This document shows, piece by piece, positions 8,430 to 16,456 of a stretch of 64,000 nucleotides of DNA. A model generated the notes under the pieces. That model saw only the letters and a list, made by a program, of their open reading frames with translations. It did not search any database and was not told where the DNA came from. Source of the stretch: JAVKSL01 sp050744225 (GTDB lineage Bacteria > Actinomycetota > Acidimicrobiia > Acidimicrobiales > JAJPHD01); NCBI GenBank assembly GCA_050744225.1, contig JBOGGT010000134.1, positions 5,365 through 69,364 on the forward strand. The letters are read 5' to 3'. The position numbers and the translations under genes are program-made. How positions within the stretch are numbered: the first letter of the stretch is position 1; the number at the start of each line of letters is the position of its first letter.

Positions 8430-9443
8430 TTAATGTGCCGCAGTGCGCCGGACCGAGCGGGCCACCCCCGCTCCCACCGCCCCCACCGCCAACCACACCA
8501 GCTCCCAGGCCAGCTCCCAGGCCCGCCAGGCAACCGCCAGCACCAGTGCGTCGCCCGCCCCGAAGCGTGACTCCAGGAGCACCACGAACATCGCCTCGCG
8601 CACCCCGATGCCCGCCGGGCTGATCGAGAGAACCCCGACGATTGAGGCGCCTTGCACCGCCCCGGCCAGGAGGAACGCATCGCCGGGGTGGACTGTGACC
8701 ATCCCCGCGGCCATGAGCACGAAGGCCGCGGTCTTGGCCGCGGTGCTCACCCCGTAGAGGCCGGCCGAGCGGTACAGGGCGGCCGGCGAGCGCCCCATGC
8801 CGGCCAGGGCGGGCGCCCGGGCCATCAGCCGGGGCACGACCCGGGGCGCCGCCGCCGACGCCAGCCGCATCCCCCAGGGCAGGGCGACCACCACCGCCGC
8901 CCCCGCCAGGCCAACCAGGACCCGGGCCGGCACCGGCAACAGCCTCGACGGGAGGAACACCCCGGTCACCACCGCCCCCCAGGCCAGTAGCACCCCCAGC
9001 TCGATCACGTTGCTGGTGGCCCCCAGCGACCTGGCCACCCCGGCCCGCCCGGCCAGCACCTCCCGGGAGACCACCTGGAAGGCGCCGGTGGGCAGGTAGC
9101 GCCCGGCCTGAGCCCGCCACCACACCCTCACCGCCACCGCCCGGCCGATCACCGCCCCCCAGGCGGCCAGCATCGAGCGCCACCCGAGCGCCAGGAGCAG
9201 CCCACTGGCGAGGCTGCACGGGACCGCCAGCACCAGCCAGCCGGCGTGCAGGGCGACGTGCACCCGCCCCAGCGCCCCGAAGTTGTCATAGGCCGCCCGG
9301 GCGAGCAGGCCCGCCACCGCCACCACCAGGACCAGCCCGGCCACCCGAGCCCAGCGCCCCCTCGCCCCTTTGATTAATCGTCCCCCCTGCCCCCGCGCAC
9401 CCGCTCCCGCTCCCGCCGGTTCCACCCCGTCGGCGCCGCTCAC
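8430..9443 (-). CDS. UPF0104 / lysylphosphatidylglycerol-synthase-type membrane protein (337 aa)
   Basis: Polytopic protein with about eight hydrophobic segments and the conserved features of the LPG-synthase transmembrane / AglD-like superfamily: a Trp-Arg segment (ALGWRSML), RYLPTGAFQVVSREVLAGRAGV, SNVIELGVLLAWG and a late SISPAGIGVREAMFVVLLE. Members are proposed lipid or lipid-linked sugar flippases. The GTG start overlaps the stop of the flavin reductase gene (GTGA), and the deacetylase gene follows after 17 nt. The first 30 residues are Gly/Ala-rich and probably cytoplasmic. Together with its operon partners it suggests export of a modified glycolipid; this is inference. Confidence 0.75.
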   Translation of the reverse strand: MSGADGVEPAGAGAGARGQGGRLIKGARGRWARVAGLVLVVAVAGLLARAAYDNFGALGRVHVALHAGWLVLAVPCSLASGLLLALGWRSMLAAWGAVIGRAVAVRVWWRAQAGRYLPTGAFQVVSREVLAGRAGVARSLGATSNVIELGVLLAWGAVVTGVFLPSRLLPVPARVLVGLAGAAVVVALPWGMRLASAAAPRVVPRLMARAPALAGMGRSPAALYRSAGLYGVSTAAKTAAFVLMAAGMVTVHPGDAFLLAGAVQGASIVGVLSISPAGIGVREAMFVVLLESRFGAGDALVLAVAWRAWELAWELVWLAVGAVGAGVARSVRRTAAH

Positions 9444-9991
9444 GCCTCGAAACGGCCGAACCCGCCGCGGTAGAACACCAGGGGCCCGGCGTGTCGTGCG
9501 CCGGTGCCCAGCTCGATGGCCTCACCGACGACCAGCAGGTGGTCGCCAGCTGGGTGAGTGTGGAGGAGGCGGCATTCGGCCCAGGCCAGCACATCGGCGA
9601 GGATCGGGGTGCCCGTCACCCCGGCCGTCCAGCCGACGCCAGCGAAACGGTCCGCCCCGGTGGTGGCGAACACCCTGGCCAGGCGCTCCTGGTCGGCGTT
9701 CAGCACGTTGACGCAGAAGGTGTTGGCGGCGCTGATGTGCGCCCAGGTGGCCGAGCTGCGCGAGGGGGCAAAGGCCACCAGCGCCGGGGTCAGGGAGAGG
9801 GCGGCGAAGGCCTGGCAGGTAAACCCCCGGGGCCCTTCGGGGGTGGCGGTGGTGATCACCGTCACCCCGCTGGCGAAGTGGCCGAGCACCTCGCGGAAGC
9901 GGGCCTCATCGGTGGGTTCCCGGTCTGCGGGCTCGTCGGGCTCGCCCTGCTCGCCCTGCTCGTCGGGCAAGCCGATGTCGAAAGCGCCCAC
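9440..9991 (-). CDS. Flavin reductase-like (FMN-binding split barrel) protein (183 aa)
   Basis: Belongs to the HpaC/flavin reductase domain family, which reduces FMN or FAD with NAD(P)H for a partner monooxygenase, or binds flavin for other redox tasks. Visible motifs: EVLGHFASGVTVITT, GFTCQAFAALSLTPALVAFAPSRSSATW, NTFCVNVLNADQERLA, and a late AGDHLLVVGEAIEL. The first ~28 residues are acidic and repetitive (EQGEQGEPDEP). GTG start; its stop overlaps the next gene's start. No monooxygenase gene is adjacent, so the physiological partner is unknown. Confidence 0.8.
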   Translation of the reverse strand: MGAFDIGLPDEQGEQGEPDEPADREPTDEARFREVLGHFASGVTVITTATPEGPRGFTCQAFAALSLTPALVAFAPSRSSATWAHISAANTFCVNVLNADQERLARVFATTGADRFAGVGWTAGVTGTPILADVLAWAECRLLHTHPAGDHLLVVGEAIELGTGARHAGPLVFYRGGFGRFEA

Positions 9992-9993
9992 GG

Positions 9994-12147
9994 TCAGCCA
10001 GTCAACCCGTTCGGCGCCTGCGGGCCTGCGCCTGACGAACTCTGGTAGATATGGTACGAATACGTACCGTATCTACCAGAGTTCGTCGGTGACGCCACCT
10101 TGACCTCGCTGAAAGTGACCCTCACGCCCGAGTTCGACGGTCCCAGGCCCCCTCCGGTCAGTCGCAGCCTGGTGATATCGGCCGGGACGTAGGCGCCGGT
10201 GCTCCCCAAGGTGGTGGGCGGAACCACCAGGTGCTCCTCCCCGGCCGTGGCCACGGTGAACCGGTAGGTCAGGCGCTTCTGACCGGCCATCACCTGGACG
10301 CCCGTCACCGGGGGGCGCAGGACCAACCCCGCGATGCGCCCGCCGAGCGAGCGGGGCAGCGGCGCCCAGCTGGCCAGGATGGCGTAGCCCGCGGGCGGGG
10401 TCGGGACGCTCACCCACTGGTCCCAACCGGTACCGACGCTGCGGACGACCCTGGGTGCGCCACAGCGGGGGGCAACCAGGGACAGCACCTGCCAGGCGGG
10501 GGTGGCGTTGGCCTGCGCGTAGTGGCACATCATCGCCACCCGGGTGGCCGGGGGCTCGAATGCAGGGTACTTGTCGTCCAGGGCCAGCTCCGGCTGGACC
10601 AGGATCCGCCTCGGTGCCTTCGCCGAGGCGAGGTACTTTGCGTCGGCGCGGTCCAGAGCGGGGGTGTAAGCCTGGTAGTTCTGGAACACGGGCGGCGGGT
10701 CGTACCGGATCTGCGGGTACGCCCAGGCCACCGCCTCCTCCCACGGGTAGACCCAGGTGGTCTGCCCGTCCACCAGACTGAGCGTGGTGGGGTCCAGGTT
10801 GTAGGCCGCCTGCATCGCGGTCCGGGCGGTTTTGATCGTCGCCGCAGTCCTGGAGCCCGAAGACACCACCGCCACCTGGTGGGCGAGGGCCTGGACCCCG
10901 CTAACCGGGCTCAGGTTGGTCCGCGGCAACCACCCTGCGGTAGCGAAGCCCGCCAGCGCCAGCACCGCCAGCCCGCCGGCCAGGGCGGCCTTCCGCCGGG
11001 AGCCGATGGCCCGCAGCCCGGCCAGTGCCATGGCGGCCACGCCGAAGTAGATGAGGGAATGAAGGTTGTGGCGGACGAAGCCCTCTTTGAAAGCGGCGGC
11101 GAGCACTGCGATGGCCAGCAAGCCAATGCCGAATTTTGCGGCCGTGGACTGCTGCCGGCGGATCTCCAGGGCTGCCACCCCCAGGACCACCAACGCCACG
11201 ACGAGGGCGCGCCAGTAGCCCCCCGGCAGGGAGGTCAGCTCAAGGCCCATCCCTGCGGAGTAGCCCGCGGTGACCTGCACCGAGCTCGATACCCAGGCCG
11301 GCAGGTCGCCGAGCGGGTTGGCGGTGGCCAACCAGCCGATGACGGTTGTCAGGACGAACCCAGCCAGCACCACGCCCGCGTTGGCCAGCCGCCGCCGCGC
11401 CGAGCCGGGGCCGGTTCGGGCAGGGCCGGTTCGGGCGGGGCCGGTTCGGGCGGGGCCGGCGGGACGGAGCAGGGCGGCGATGAGGGCCAGCACCACGATC
11501 ACCAGGCCGACGCTGAACTTGACCAGCAGCCCGATCCCGCCGAGGACGCCCAGAGCGCCGGCCAGCGCAGCGCTGGCCCGGTCGCCCAGCTCGGCACGAA
11601 CCAGCGCCAGGCACCAGATGACCCCCAGCCCGATCAGCGGCTCGGGGGTGACGATCAGGAAGGCAGTGATCCCCGCGATCCACGCCAGGACCGCCGCCGC
11701 CGGCAGCGAGAACGACCGCCGCAGCGACCACACCAGGCTGGCCATCACCGCCACGCGCACCAGGGCCAGCCAGATGGTCGAGGCAACGACCGTCCCTGGG
11801 TACCAGGCCGCGCCGTAGGTCAGGAATCCCAACGGTCCGTAGGCGAACTGCAGCCGTGCCCCGAACGCCGCTCCGCCCGCAACCAGCCCGGCGGGAGCCG
11901 CCCCCCCGCCTGCACCGGCGAAGGCCCGGTGGGCGGCCATGGCGAGCGTTGCCTGCCAGGACTGGTCTATCCCCCCCTGTGGAAACAAGCTTGCGGTCGG
12001 CCAGGTGATCACCGCCAGCAGGACCCCGAACCCCACCGCTGCCAGGATCGGGTGATCGTCGGTCCAGCCGACCAATCGTGTCGCAGCGGTCCCACCGCGC
12101 TGCGCTGCCTGCGAGATTGCTCGCCGGGAGAAGGCCACGCTGGTCAT
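9994..12147 (-). CDS. Polytopic GT-C-like membrane protein (717 aa)
   Basis: About ten to eleven membrane segments in the first ~430 residues followed by a large extracytoplasmic C-terminal domain, the layout of GT-C glycosyltransferases that use polyprenyl-phosphate sugars. The first outer loop has PQGGIDQSW, whose Asp is a plausible catalytic residue, and FAYGPLGFL recurs in a family of uncharacterised actinobacterial proteins. A GPART pentapeptide is repeated three times (15-bp units) between two helices. Start chosen at ATG 12147; upstream in-frame codons read through a palindromic repeat. The last ~30 codons also run through a palindrome (10034-10087), so the natural C-terminus may have been extended. 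Substrate unknown. Confidence 0.65.
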   Translation of the reverse strand: MTSVAFSRRAISQAAQRGGTAATRLVGWTDDHPILAAVGFGVLLAVITWPTASLFPQGGIDQSWQATLAMAAHRAFAGAGGGAAPAGLVAGGAAFGARLQFAYGPLGFLTYGAAWYPGTVVASTIWLALVRVAVMASLVWSLRRSFSLPAAAVLAWIAGITAFLIVTPEPLIGLGVIWCLALVRAELGDRASAALAGALGVLGGIGLLVKFSVGLVIVVLALIAALLRPAGPARTGPARTGPARTGPGSARRRLANAGVVLAGFVLTTVIGWLATANPLGDLPAWVSSSVQVTAGYSAGMGLELTSLPGGYWRALVVALVVLGVAALEIRRQQSTAAKFGIGLLAIAVLAAAFKEGFVRHNLHSLIYFGVAAMALAGLRAIGSRRKAALAGGLAVLALAGFATAGWLPRTNLSPVSGVQALAHQVAVVSSGSRTAATIKTARTAMQAAYNLDPTTLSLVDGQTTWVYPWEEAVAWAYPQIRYDPPPVFQNYQAYTPALDRADAKYLASAKAPRRILVQPELALDDKYPAFEPPATRVAMMCHYAQANATPAWQVLSLVAPRCGAPRVVRSVGTGWDQWVSVPTPPAGYAILASWAPLPRSLGGRIAGLVLRPPVTGVQVMAGQKRLTYRFTVATAGEEHLVVPPTTLGSTGAYVPADITRLRLTGGGLGPSNSGVRVTFSEVKVASPTNSGRYGTYSYHIYQSSSGAGPQAPNGLTG
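10034..10087. repeat. Long palindrome (25-bp arms) inside a gene 3' end
   Basis: Arms 10034-10058 and 10063-10087 match except for one position; the loop is 4 nt. It shares AACTCTGGTAG at the arm with the palindrome at 24475-24521. It encodes part of the C-terminal tail of the membrane protein gene and ends just before the flavin reductase start, so it may act on operon expression. Confidence 0.8.
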
Positions 12148-12218
12148 GTCGTGGCGCAGGCTAGGCCATCGGGGCTCCGGCGGGGGCGCAACCGGCCCGA
12201 ACGGCGCCCGCCGGATCC

Positions 12219-12263
12219 AGCTGTTGCAGTTGTCCACATTTTCGGTGGAAAACCGCAACAGCT
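12219..12263. repeat. Palindrome, family copy 1 (shared with 58037-58083)
   Basis: Arms 12219-12237 and 12245-12263 (19 bp, two mismatches, 7-nt loop). The sequence is nearly identical to the palindrome at 58037-58083, including CAGCTGTTGCAGTTGTCCAC, so both are copies of one dispersed element. It lies between divergent genes. Confidence 0.85.
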
Positions 12264-12320
12264 AGATGACGACAGACACCCCTGGCCGATTGTCGGTGGC
12301 ACCCCTGGCAGAATGGAGGG

Positions 12321-12449
12321 GTGACAGTTACCACGGGCGCGCAGATCGACGACCAGACTCAGGGAAAGGCCGGCTCGGAGCCAGACGAGGCTTACGAAGG
12401 GGATGTGCCGTTCGCCCTCCGGGTGGTACCCGCCGGGCTGGTGAGCTAG
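12321..12449 (+). CDS. Possible 42-aa leader peptide coupled to the alternative oxidase gene
   Basis: GTG start preceded directly by GGAGGG; the frame encodes a short acidic peptide (QIDDQTQGKAGSEPDEAYEG) with about 80% G/C at third codon positions, like real genes here. Its TAG stop overlaps the GTG of the oxidase gene as TAGTG. It may be a regulatory upstream gene or the displaced N-terminus of the oxidase. Not a family I recognise. Confidence 0.45.
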   Translation: MTVTTGAQIDDQTQGKAGSEPDEAYEGDVPFALRVVPAGLVS

Positions 12450-13255
12450 TGGCCCCCGCCGCCAGCCTCCCCGAACCGACGCCCCTGGCTGCCAGCCTGC
12501 CCGAAGCGATGCCGCCCGGCGAAGCGATGCCGCCCGGCGAAGCGATGCCGCCCGGCGAAGCGATGCCGCCCGGCGAAGGCGCACCCTCCGAGGAAGGGCC
12601 GCCCAAGCTGGGCCACGACGCCCTGTTCGCCGCACAGGCCGAGACGAACCAGAGCCCCCGGCTCCGCTACGGGGTCCCCGCCAGGGTGCTGTTCGGGCTG
12701 TTGGACCTGGCCTACGGCCGGCGCCGCACGCTGTCCAAGTTCAAGGTGCTGGAGCTGGTGGCGAGGGTCCCCTACCAGTCCTGGGAGCAGGTGGCCTACA
12801 TCGCCATGACCCACATGAGCGGGCGAACCGACCTCGCCCGGCGGATCCACCACCGGGTGCTGGAGTCGCGGGCGCAGCAGGACAACGAGGCGTGGCACCT
12901 GCTCGTGCTGGAAGAGCTGACCGCCCAGGCGGAGGTCCGGGAGGACTGGCTCCGGTTCGACGTGTTCCCCCAGATGCTGGCCTTCGCCTACTACCAGCTG
13001 TCGTTCCTGCTCTACGTGATCCGTCCCGGCTGGAGCTACAAGCTCAACGCGGACTTCGAGGACCACGCCGAGCACGAGTACATGGCCTTTGTGGCCGAGC
13101 ACCCCGAGTGGGAGGTCGAGCCCTTCGAGTCGTCCTTCGGGGACGACTACGGCAGGTTTGGGTCCCTGGCCGACCTGTTCCGCCAGATCGGCCACGACGA
13201 GCGGGTCCACAAGCAAGAAAGCCTTACCCGGCGAACCGAAGCCCGCTTCCGGTGA
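12449..13255 (+). CDS. Alternative oxidase family di-iron protein (268 aa)
   Basis: Membrane-associated quinol oxidase family (AOX). All six di-iron ligands can be placed: Glu102 in VLELVARVPYQSW, Glu147 and His150 in DNEAWHLL, Glu204 (or Glu208) in FEDHAEHEY, and Glu251 and His254 in HDERVH. The hydrophobic segment around residues 173-192 fits the interfacial helices of AOX. Expected reaction: reduction of O2 to water with electrons from quinol, without proton pumping. The N-terminus (1-55) is low-complexity with an AMPPGE hexapeptide repeated four times. Start chosen at GTG 12449 because the longer frame is Arg-rich, non-coding in character. The NDH-2 gene elsewhere in the window would be a natural electron donor. 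Confidence 0.8.
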   Translation: MAPAASLPEPTPLAASLPEAMPPGEAMPPGEAMPPGEAMPPGEGAPSEEGPPKLGHDALFAAQAETNQSPRLRYGVPARVLFGLLDLAYGRRRTLSKFKVLELVARVPYQSWEQVAYIAMTHMSGRTDLARRIHHRVLESRAQQDNEAWHLLVLEELTAQAEVREDWLRFDVFPQMLAFAYYQLSFLLYVIRPGWSYKLNADFEDHAEHEYMAFVAEHPEWEVEPFESSFGDDYGRFGSLADLFRQIGHDERVHKQESLTRRTEARFR

Positions 13256-13329
13256 CCGCCGGCGGTGCTTCCATCGGCGCCGCCCCGAACCCGTGCTCGG
13301 ACCGCCGACGGTGCTCCCACCGGCGCCAA

Positions 13330-13480
13330 AAAGAATGGACGCCGGGCCTAGGCGTGCTATAAGTTGCTCTGCTGGCGGGGCGAAGGGCCATGGCGTGGAT
13401 CACCAACAGGCGTGGGCAATGTCCTCGTCATCGACGCCGTGGCGGCGTGCCGAACGGTGGACCTCCAAGGGGACATAGAC
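13330..13480 (-). pseudogene. Remnant of a small 'HAMALRP' family gene, internally deleted
   Basis: On the minus strand a frame reads VPLEVHRSARRHGVDDEDIAHA and then stops, while the frame shifted by one continues directly with LVIHAMALRPAS. From memory both pieces belong to one ~90-residue actinobacterial family (start HxSAxxHGVxDEDIxHA, end ELVIHAMALRP), in which about 40 residues separate them. The middle is missing and the frame is broken, so this is a deletion-type pseudogene. The family often accompanies antitoxin-like genes, but no partner remains here. Confidence 0.55.
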
Positions 13481-13615
13481 GTAGTACGAGAATCCACCCC
13501 TCGTCGCCCAGCGAGGTACCCCCAGGTCACGGCGGGGGAAATTGGCCTAAATAGCCGCCACGATCTGGGCGGTTCCCAGATGTGGCCGGCCTTCATACGG
13601 CGGCAGCTGGCGCGC

Positions 13616-13661
13616 AACGAGGCCCCGGCCCCCGCTGGATGCGGGAAACCGGGGCCTCGTT
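13616..13661 (-). terminator. Hairpin terminator of the CWB2 surface protein gene
   Basis: Arms 13616-13628 and 13649-13661 (13 bp, perfect) enclose an inner CCCGC/GCGGG stem. It lies 24 nt beyond the stop of the leftward surface-protein gene. GC-rich with only a very short T run. Confidence 0.7.
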
Positions 13662-13684
13662 TGCGTTACTGGGCGGGGGCGGAC

Positions 13685-16294
13685 CTAGCTGGCGGCGCCC
13701 TCCGGGTTGGAAGTGGTGTCCGGCGTACCGGTCCCCTTCACCGCTCCCTGGTCGGCGGTGCCAAGGGTGGCAGAGGCGATCTGGGCCTGGGTGGCAGCCC
13801 CGGCGGAAGTGGTGTAGTCGGTGCAGGCGACCTCAGTGGGCGTGCCTGACACCACGGTGGCGCTGCCGGCCTTGCAGGTGAGCTGGGTGCCATATTTGTT
13901 GTCGTAGAGGTCCAGGCCGGTCGCGGCGGTCAGGGACACCGGCTCGGAGAAGGTGTACAGGCCCTCCTTGAGCGAGGTCCCGGCCCCGTTGGTGTAGGGC
14001 TTGAGCGCCGCCGCCTTGAGCTGCGGACCAGCGACCACCCCGGAGGTGGTCGACGAGCTGGTGGAGTTGGTCACCCCGAGCTCGTTGAACGCGTTCAGCG
14101 CGGAGTTGTTGGTGGACTTCACCGCACCCTGGGCCACCGAGGCACCCACGATCTGATTGAAGTTCGGATCGGTGTCCTCGAAGACCAGCGTGGTGGAGGT
14201 GCTCAGGGTGGCGTCCTCGGTCAGGGCCAACGTGGTCCCGTCGGACTTGATGCCCAGGAAGCCAGTCCCGATGGCCACGCTCACCGGGCCGTTGAAGGTG
14301 TAGGTGATCGAGTCCATGTTGGCACCCGAGCCCACCTTCAGGTTGAGCGCAACCGCGCTCACGTCGGGCTGGGTGTTGGCGTTCACCGTGGTGTTGGGCG
14401 AGCTGGTGGCCTCTGCCGGGTTGGGGTTCGCGCCAGCCGCATCGGTGGTCACCGTGCTGACGAGGTCGATCGCCCTGGCGATCTGGGCGGTGGTGATCGC
14501 CGTAGTCGGCGTGGCGGTGTCATCCGCGCACACCAGGGTGAAGGTAGTGGTGCCGTCCCCGCCCACGACGGTGCCCCCACTGGCGGTCCCACCGCCGGAG
14601 ACCGGGCTGGTTGGAGCGCTGCAGGTCGACCCGAAACCGTCAGTTAGGACCAAACCGAAATGGCCTGTCCCGGCGCCAGCTGCGGTGTAGGCGGCCTTGT
14701 TGAAGGTCACGTTCACCGCGGTCATCCCGGTGGTGTTGGCCGCGCCGTTGGCGGCGGCGGACACCAGGTCAGGAGCCAGGGTCACACCGGAGGTGAGGCC
14801 CGTGGTGGCCGAGGTGCCGATGGGCTCGGAGCCAGCGGGGTTGGAGCCGGAGGCAGAGGAGACAACCGCTGGGCCGGCGGTGCTGCCCGCGCCGCTGACC
14901 GTGGCCAGGGTCAAAGTAGCCGCCCCGGCGGTGGTCTGCAGGGCAGCGTCGGTGTAGAGCACGTCCACCGCGTCGGCGTTCGTGGTGTCCGCCTTGGCGG
15001 TGCCGTCGCTGTACTCGGTCACGGCTGCGTCAGCGGCGTAGACGTGGAAGCCGCCGCTGTTGATGGTGGCACCGGTCACGGACTTGCTGAACACGTACTG
15101 CACCGTGGTGCCGGGGGTGGCGCCGGTGTTGTTGCCTACCAGGGCGGTGCCGGTGATGCTGGCGGAGACCAGGGTGGGCAGCGAGGTGGGAACGGCCGGA
15201 GCGGACTTGGCGGCCACCTCGATGGCGCTGAGGACTGAGGAGCTGACCGCGGCGGAGCCACCGAAGAGATTGGCACTGGCCTCGGTGGCCGAGTTGGCCA
15301 TGGCGAAGGCGGGCACCGAGCCGGCGTCGGTGATCCCGTTGGTTATCAGGGTCGGGGCCTTCTCGGCGCCGCCCAGGGGACCGCCGGAGAGGGCGTCCAC
15401 CAGGTGGCCCTGGTCACCGCTGGCGATGTTGAAGCTGGTCTTGGTGAAGCCGTCGTTGGCGATCTCGTAGTTGGCGAGGGCCTCAGAGGTGGCCGAGCGG
15501 TCAGGGCCGGCCACTTGGTGAACGTTGGCAGCGGTGATGCCAGCACCCGCGAGCTGGGTGGCGACCTGCGGGCCGACTGCGGCGCTCCCACCGACGATCA
15601 CCACGTTGGTGATCCCGTCGGTGTGCATGATCGCCAGGTCCATGCTGGACAGGGTGCCCGCGGCGCCGTTGATCAGGAACAGCGGGTACGGCCCGGCGTC
15701 GGCCAGCGGCGAAGCACCCAGGGCGTCGACCAGGTTCTGGTCCACCCCGTCCGCCACGATGGCGGTCTTGTTGGCGCCGACCTTGGTGGACGCGCCGTCG
15801 ATCGCATCAGCGGTGAGGAAGCGGTTGGCTCCGGCCTCGCGGACCACGTTGACTGCGCCGTTGTTGGAGAAGGTGGTGGACTCGGCCGCACTGACTGCAC
15901 CGGTCCCGCCCACTATGACGACGTTCTTGGGGGCGAGGGCGGCCAGCTCGGCGGTGGTCTCCGGCGGCACGCCGGTGGCCTCGGTCAGCAGGATCGGGGC
16001 GTCGAGCACCCCTGCCAGGTAGCTGGCGGCGAGGGAGTCGGGCAGGTTGGTGCCCAGCCCGCTGGCGATGATCACCGTCGAGGTGGAACCCAACCCGCTG
16101 GGGAACGCGGCTTTGGCCACCGCGACGGCGGTGGCGAAGCGGTTCGCCCCGGCGAGGGCGGTGACGGTGAAGTTGGAGGTGGCCCCAGCGGCGCCAGCGG
16201 TACTGAGAAGGCCTGCGAGCCCCATACCGCCGGCCGTGAGCGTGGAGACCCCGCCGACCAGCAGTCGGCGGAACCAGAGCGGAGTTTTGCTCAT
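13685..16294 (-). CDS. Large CWB2-repeat surface protein, S-layer-like (869 aa)
   Basis: A signal peptide (RRLLVGGVSTLTAGGMGLAGLL, cleavage after GAAGA) is followed by three cell wall-binding repeat 2 (CWB2) units, roughly residues 45-330, marked by ANRFATAVAVAKAAF, NVVIVGGTGAVS, ANRFLTADAI, VVIVGGSAAVGP and PDRSATSEALANYE. CWB2 triplets bind secondary wall polymers non-covalently. The remaining ~530 residues are Thr/Ser/Ala/Gly-rich with repeated beta-rich, Ig-like segments (VNVTFNKAAYTAAGAG; ITYTFNGPVSV; LYTFSEPVSL), few charged residues and little Cys. This is the profile of an S-layer or major surface protein. Start at ATG 16294 with AGGAG at good spacing; a longer frame is open upstream but lacks support. 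A strong ribosome site and a terminator fit high expression. Confidence 0.85.
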   Translation of the reverse strand: MSKTPLWFRRLLVGGVSTLTAGGMGLAGLLSTAGAAGATSNFTVTALAGANRFATAVAVAKAAFPSGLGSTSTVIIASGLGTNLPDSLAASYLAGVLDAPILLTEATGVPPETTAELAALAPKNVVIVGGTGAVSAAESTTFSNNGAVNVVREAGANRFLTADAIDGASTKVGANKTAIVADGVDQNLVDALGASPLADAGPYPLFLINGAAGTLSSMDLAIMHTDGITNVVIVGGSAAVGPQVATQLAGAGITAANVHQVAGPDRSATSEALANYEIANDGFTKTSFNIASGDQGHLVDALSGGPLGGAEKAPTLITNGITDAGSVPAFAMANSATEASANLFGGSAAVSSSVLSAIEVAAKSAPAVPTSLPTLVSASITGTALVGNNTGATPGTTVQYVFSKSVTGATINSGGFHVYAADAAVTEYSDGTAKADTTNADAVDVLYTDAALQTTAGAATLTLATVSGAGSTAGPAVVSSASGSNPAGSEPIGTSATTGLTSGVTLAPDLVSAAANGAANTTGMTAVNVTFNKAAYTAAGAGTGHFGLVLTDGFGSTCSAPTSPVSGGGTASGGTVVGGDGTTTFTLVCADDTATPTTAITTAQIARAIDLVSTVTTDAAGANPNPAEATSSPNTTVNANTQPDVSAVALNLKVGSGANMDSITYTFNGPVSVAIGTGFLGIKSDGTTLALTEDATLSTSTTLVFEDTDPNFNQIVGASVAQGAVKSTNNSALNAFNELGVTNSTSSSTTSGVVAGPQLKAAALKPYTNGAGTSLKEGLYTFSEPVSLTAATGLDLYDNKYGTQLTCKAGSATVVSGTPTEVACTDYTTSAGAATQAQIASATLGTADQGAVKGTGTPDTTSNPEGAAS

Positions 16295-16456
16295 TTTATA
16301 TCTCCTGTAGTTTGGTGGATCGGTGGCTGTCAAGTGCTCGTCCTGCTGTTTCCCCCCGCCACTACAGACAGACTCAGGCTGCGGATGTCACGAACTGGCG
16401 AGGATGTGCCTGAAATGTCCTGTTTTTAGACACGCTTCAGCTGGACGCTAGCACAC

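Noticed and set aside
7660..8433. 257-codon plus-strand frame opposite the LmbE deacetylase
   Set aside because: Antisense shadow; the minus-strand frame has intact AHPDDE and HPDH motifs.
10231..12324. 697-codon open frame on the plus strand
   Set aside because: It is antisense to a convincing membrane-protein gene; its product is His/Gln/Arg-rich with no domain. Such shadows are common in GC-rich DNA.
12266..12448. Upstream extension of the alternative oxidase gene
   Set aside because: Arg-rich and low in normal codon bias; the small acidic ORF in another frame and the TAGTG overlap give a better start at 12449.
13360..13661. Possible small RNA with promoter (TATAAG) and terminator
   Set aside because: The stretch contains two recognisable halves of a decayed protein gene on the minus strand, and the terminator is better assigned to the surface-protein gene.
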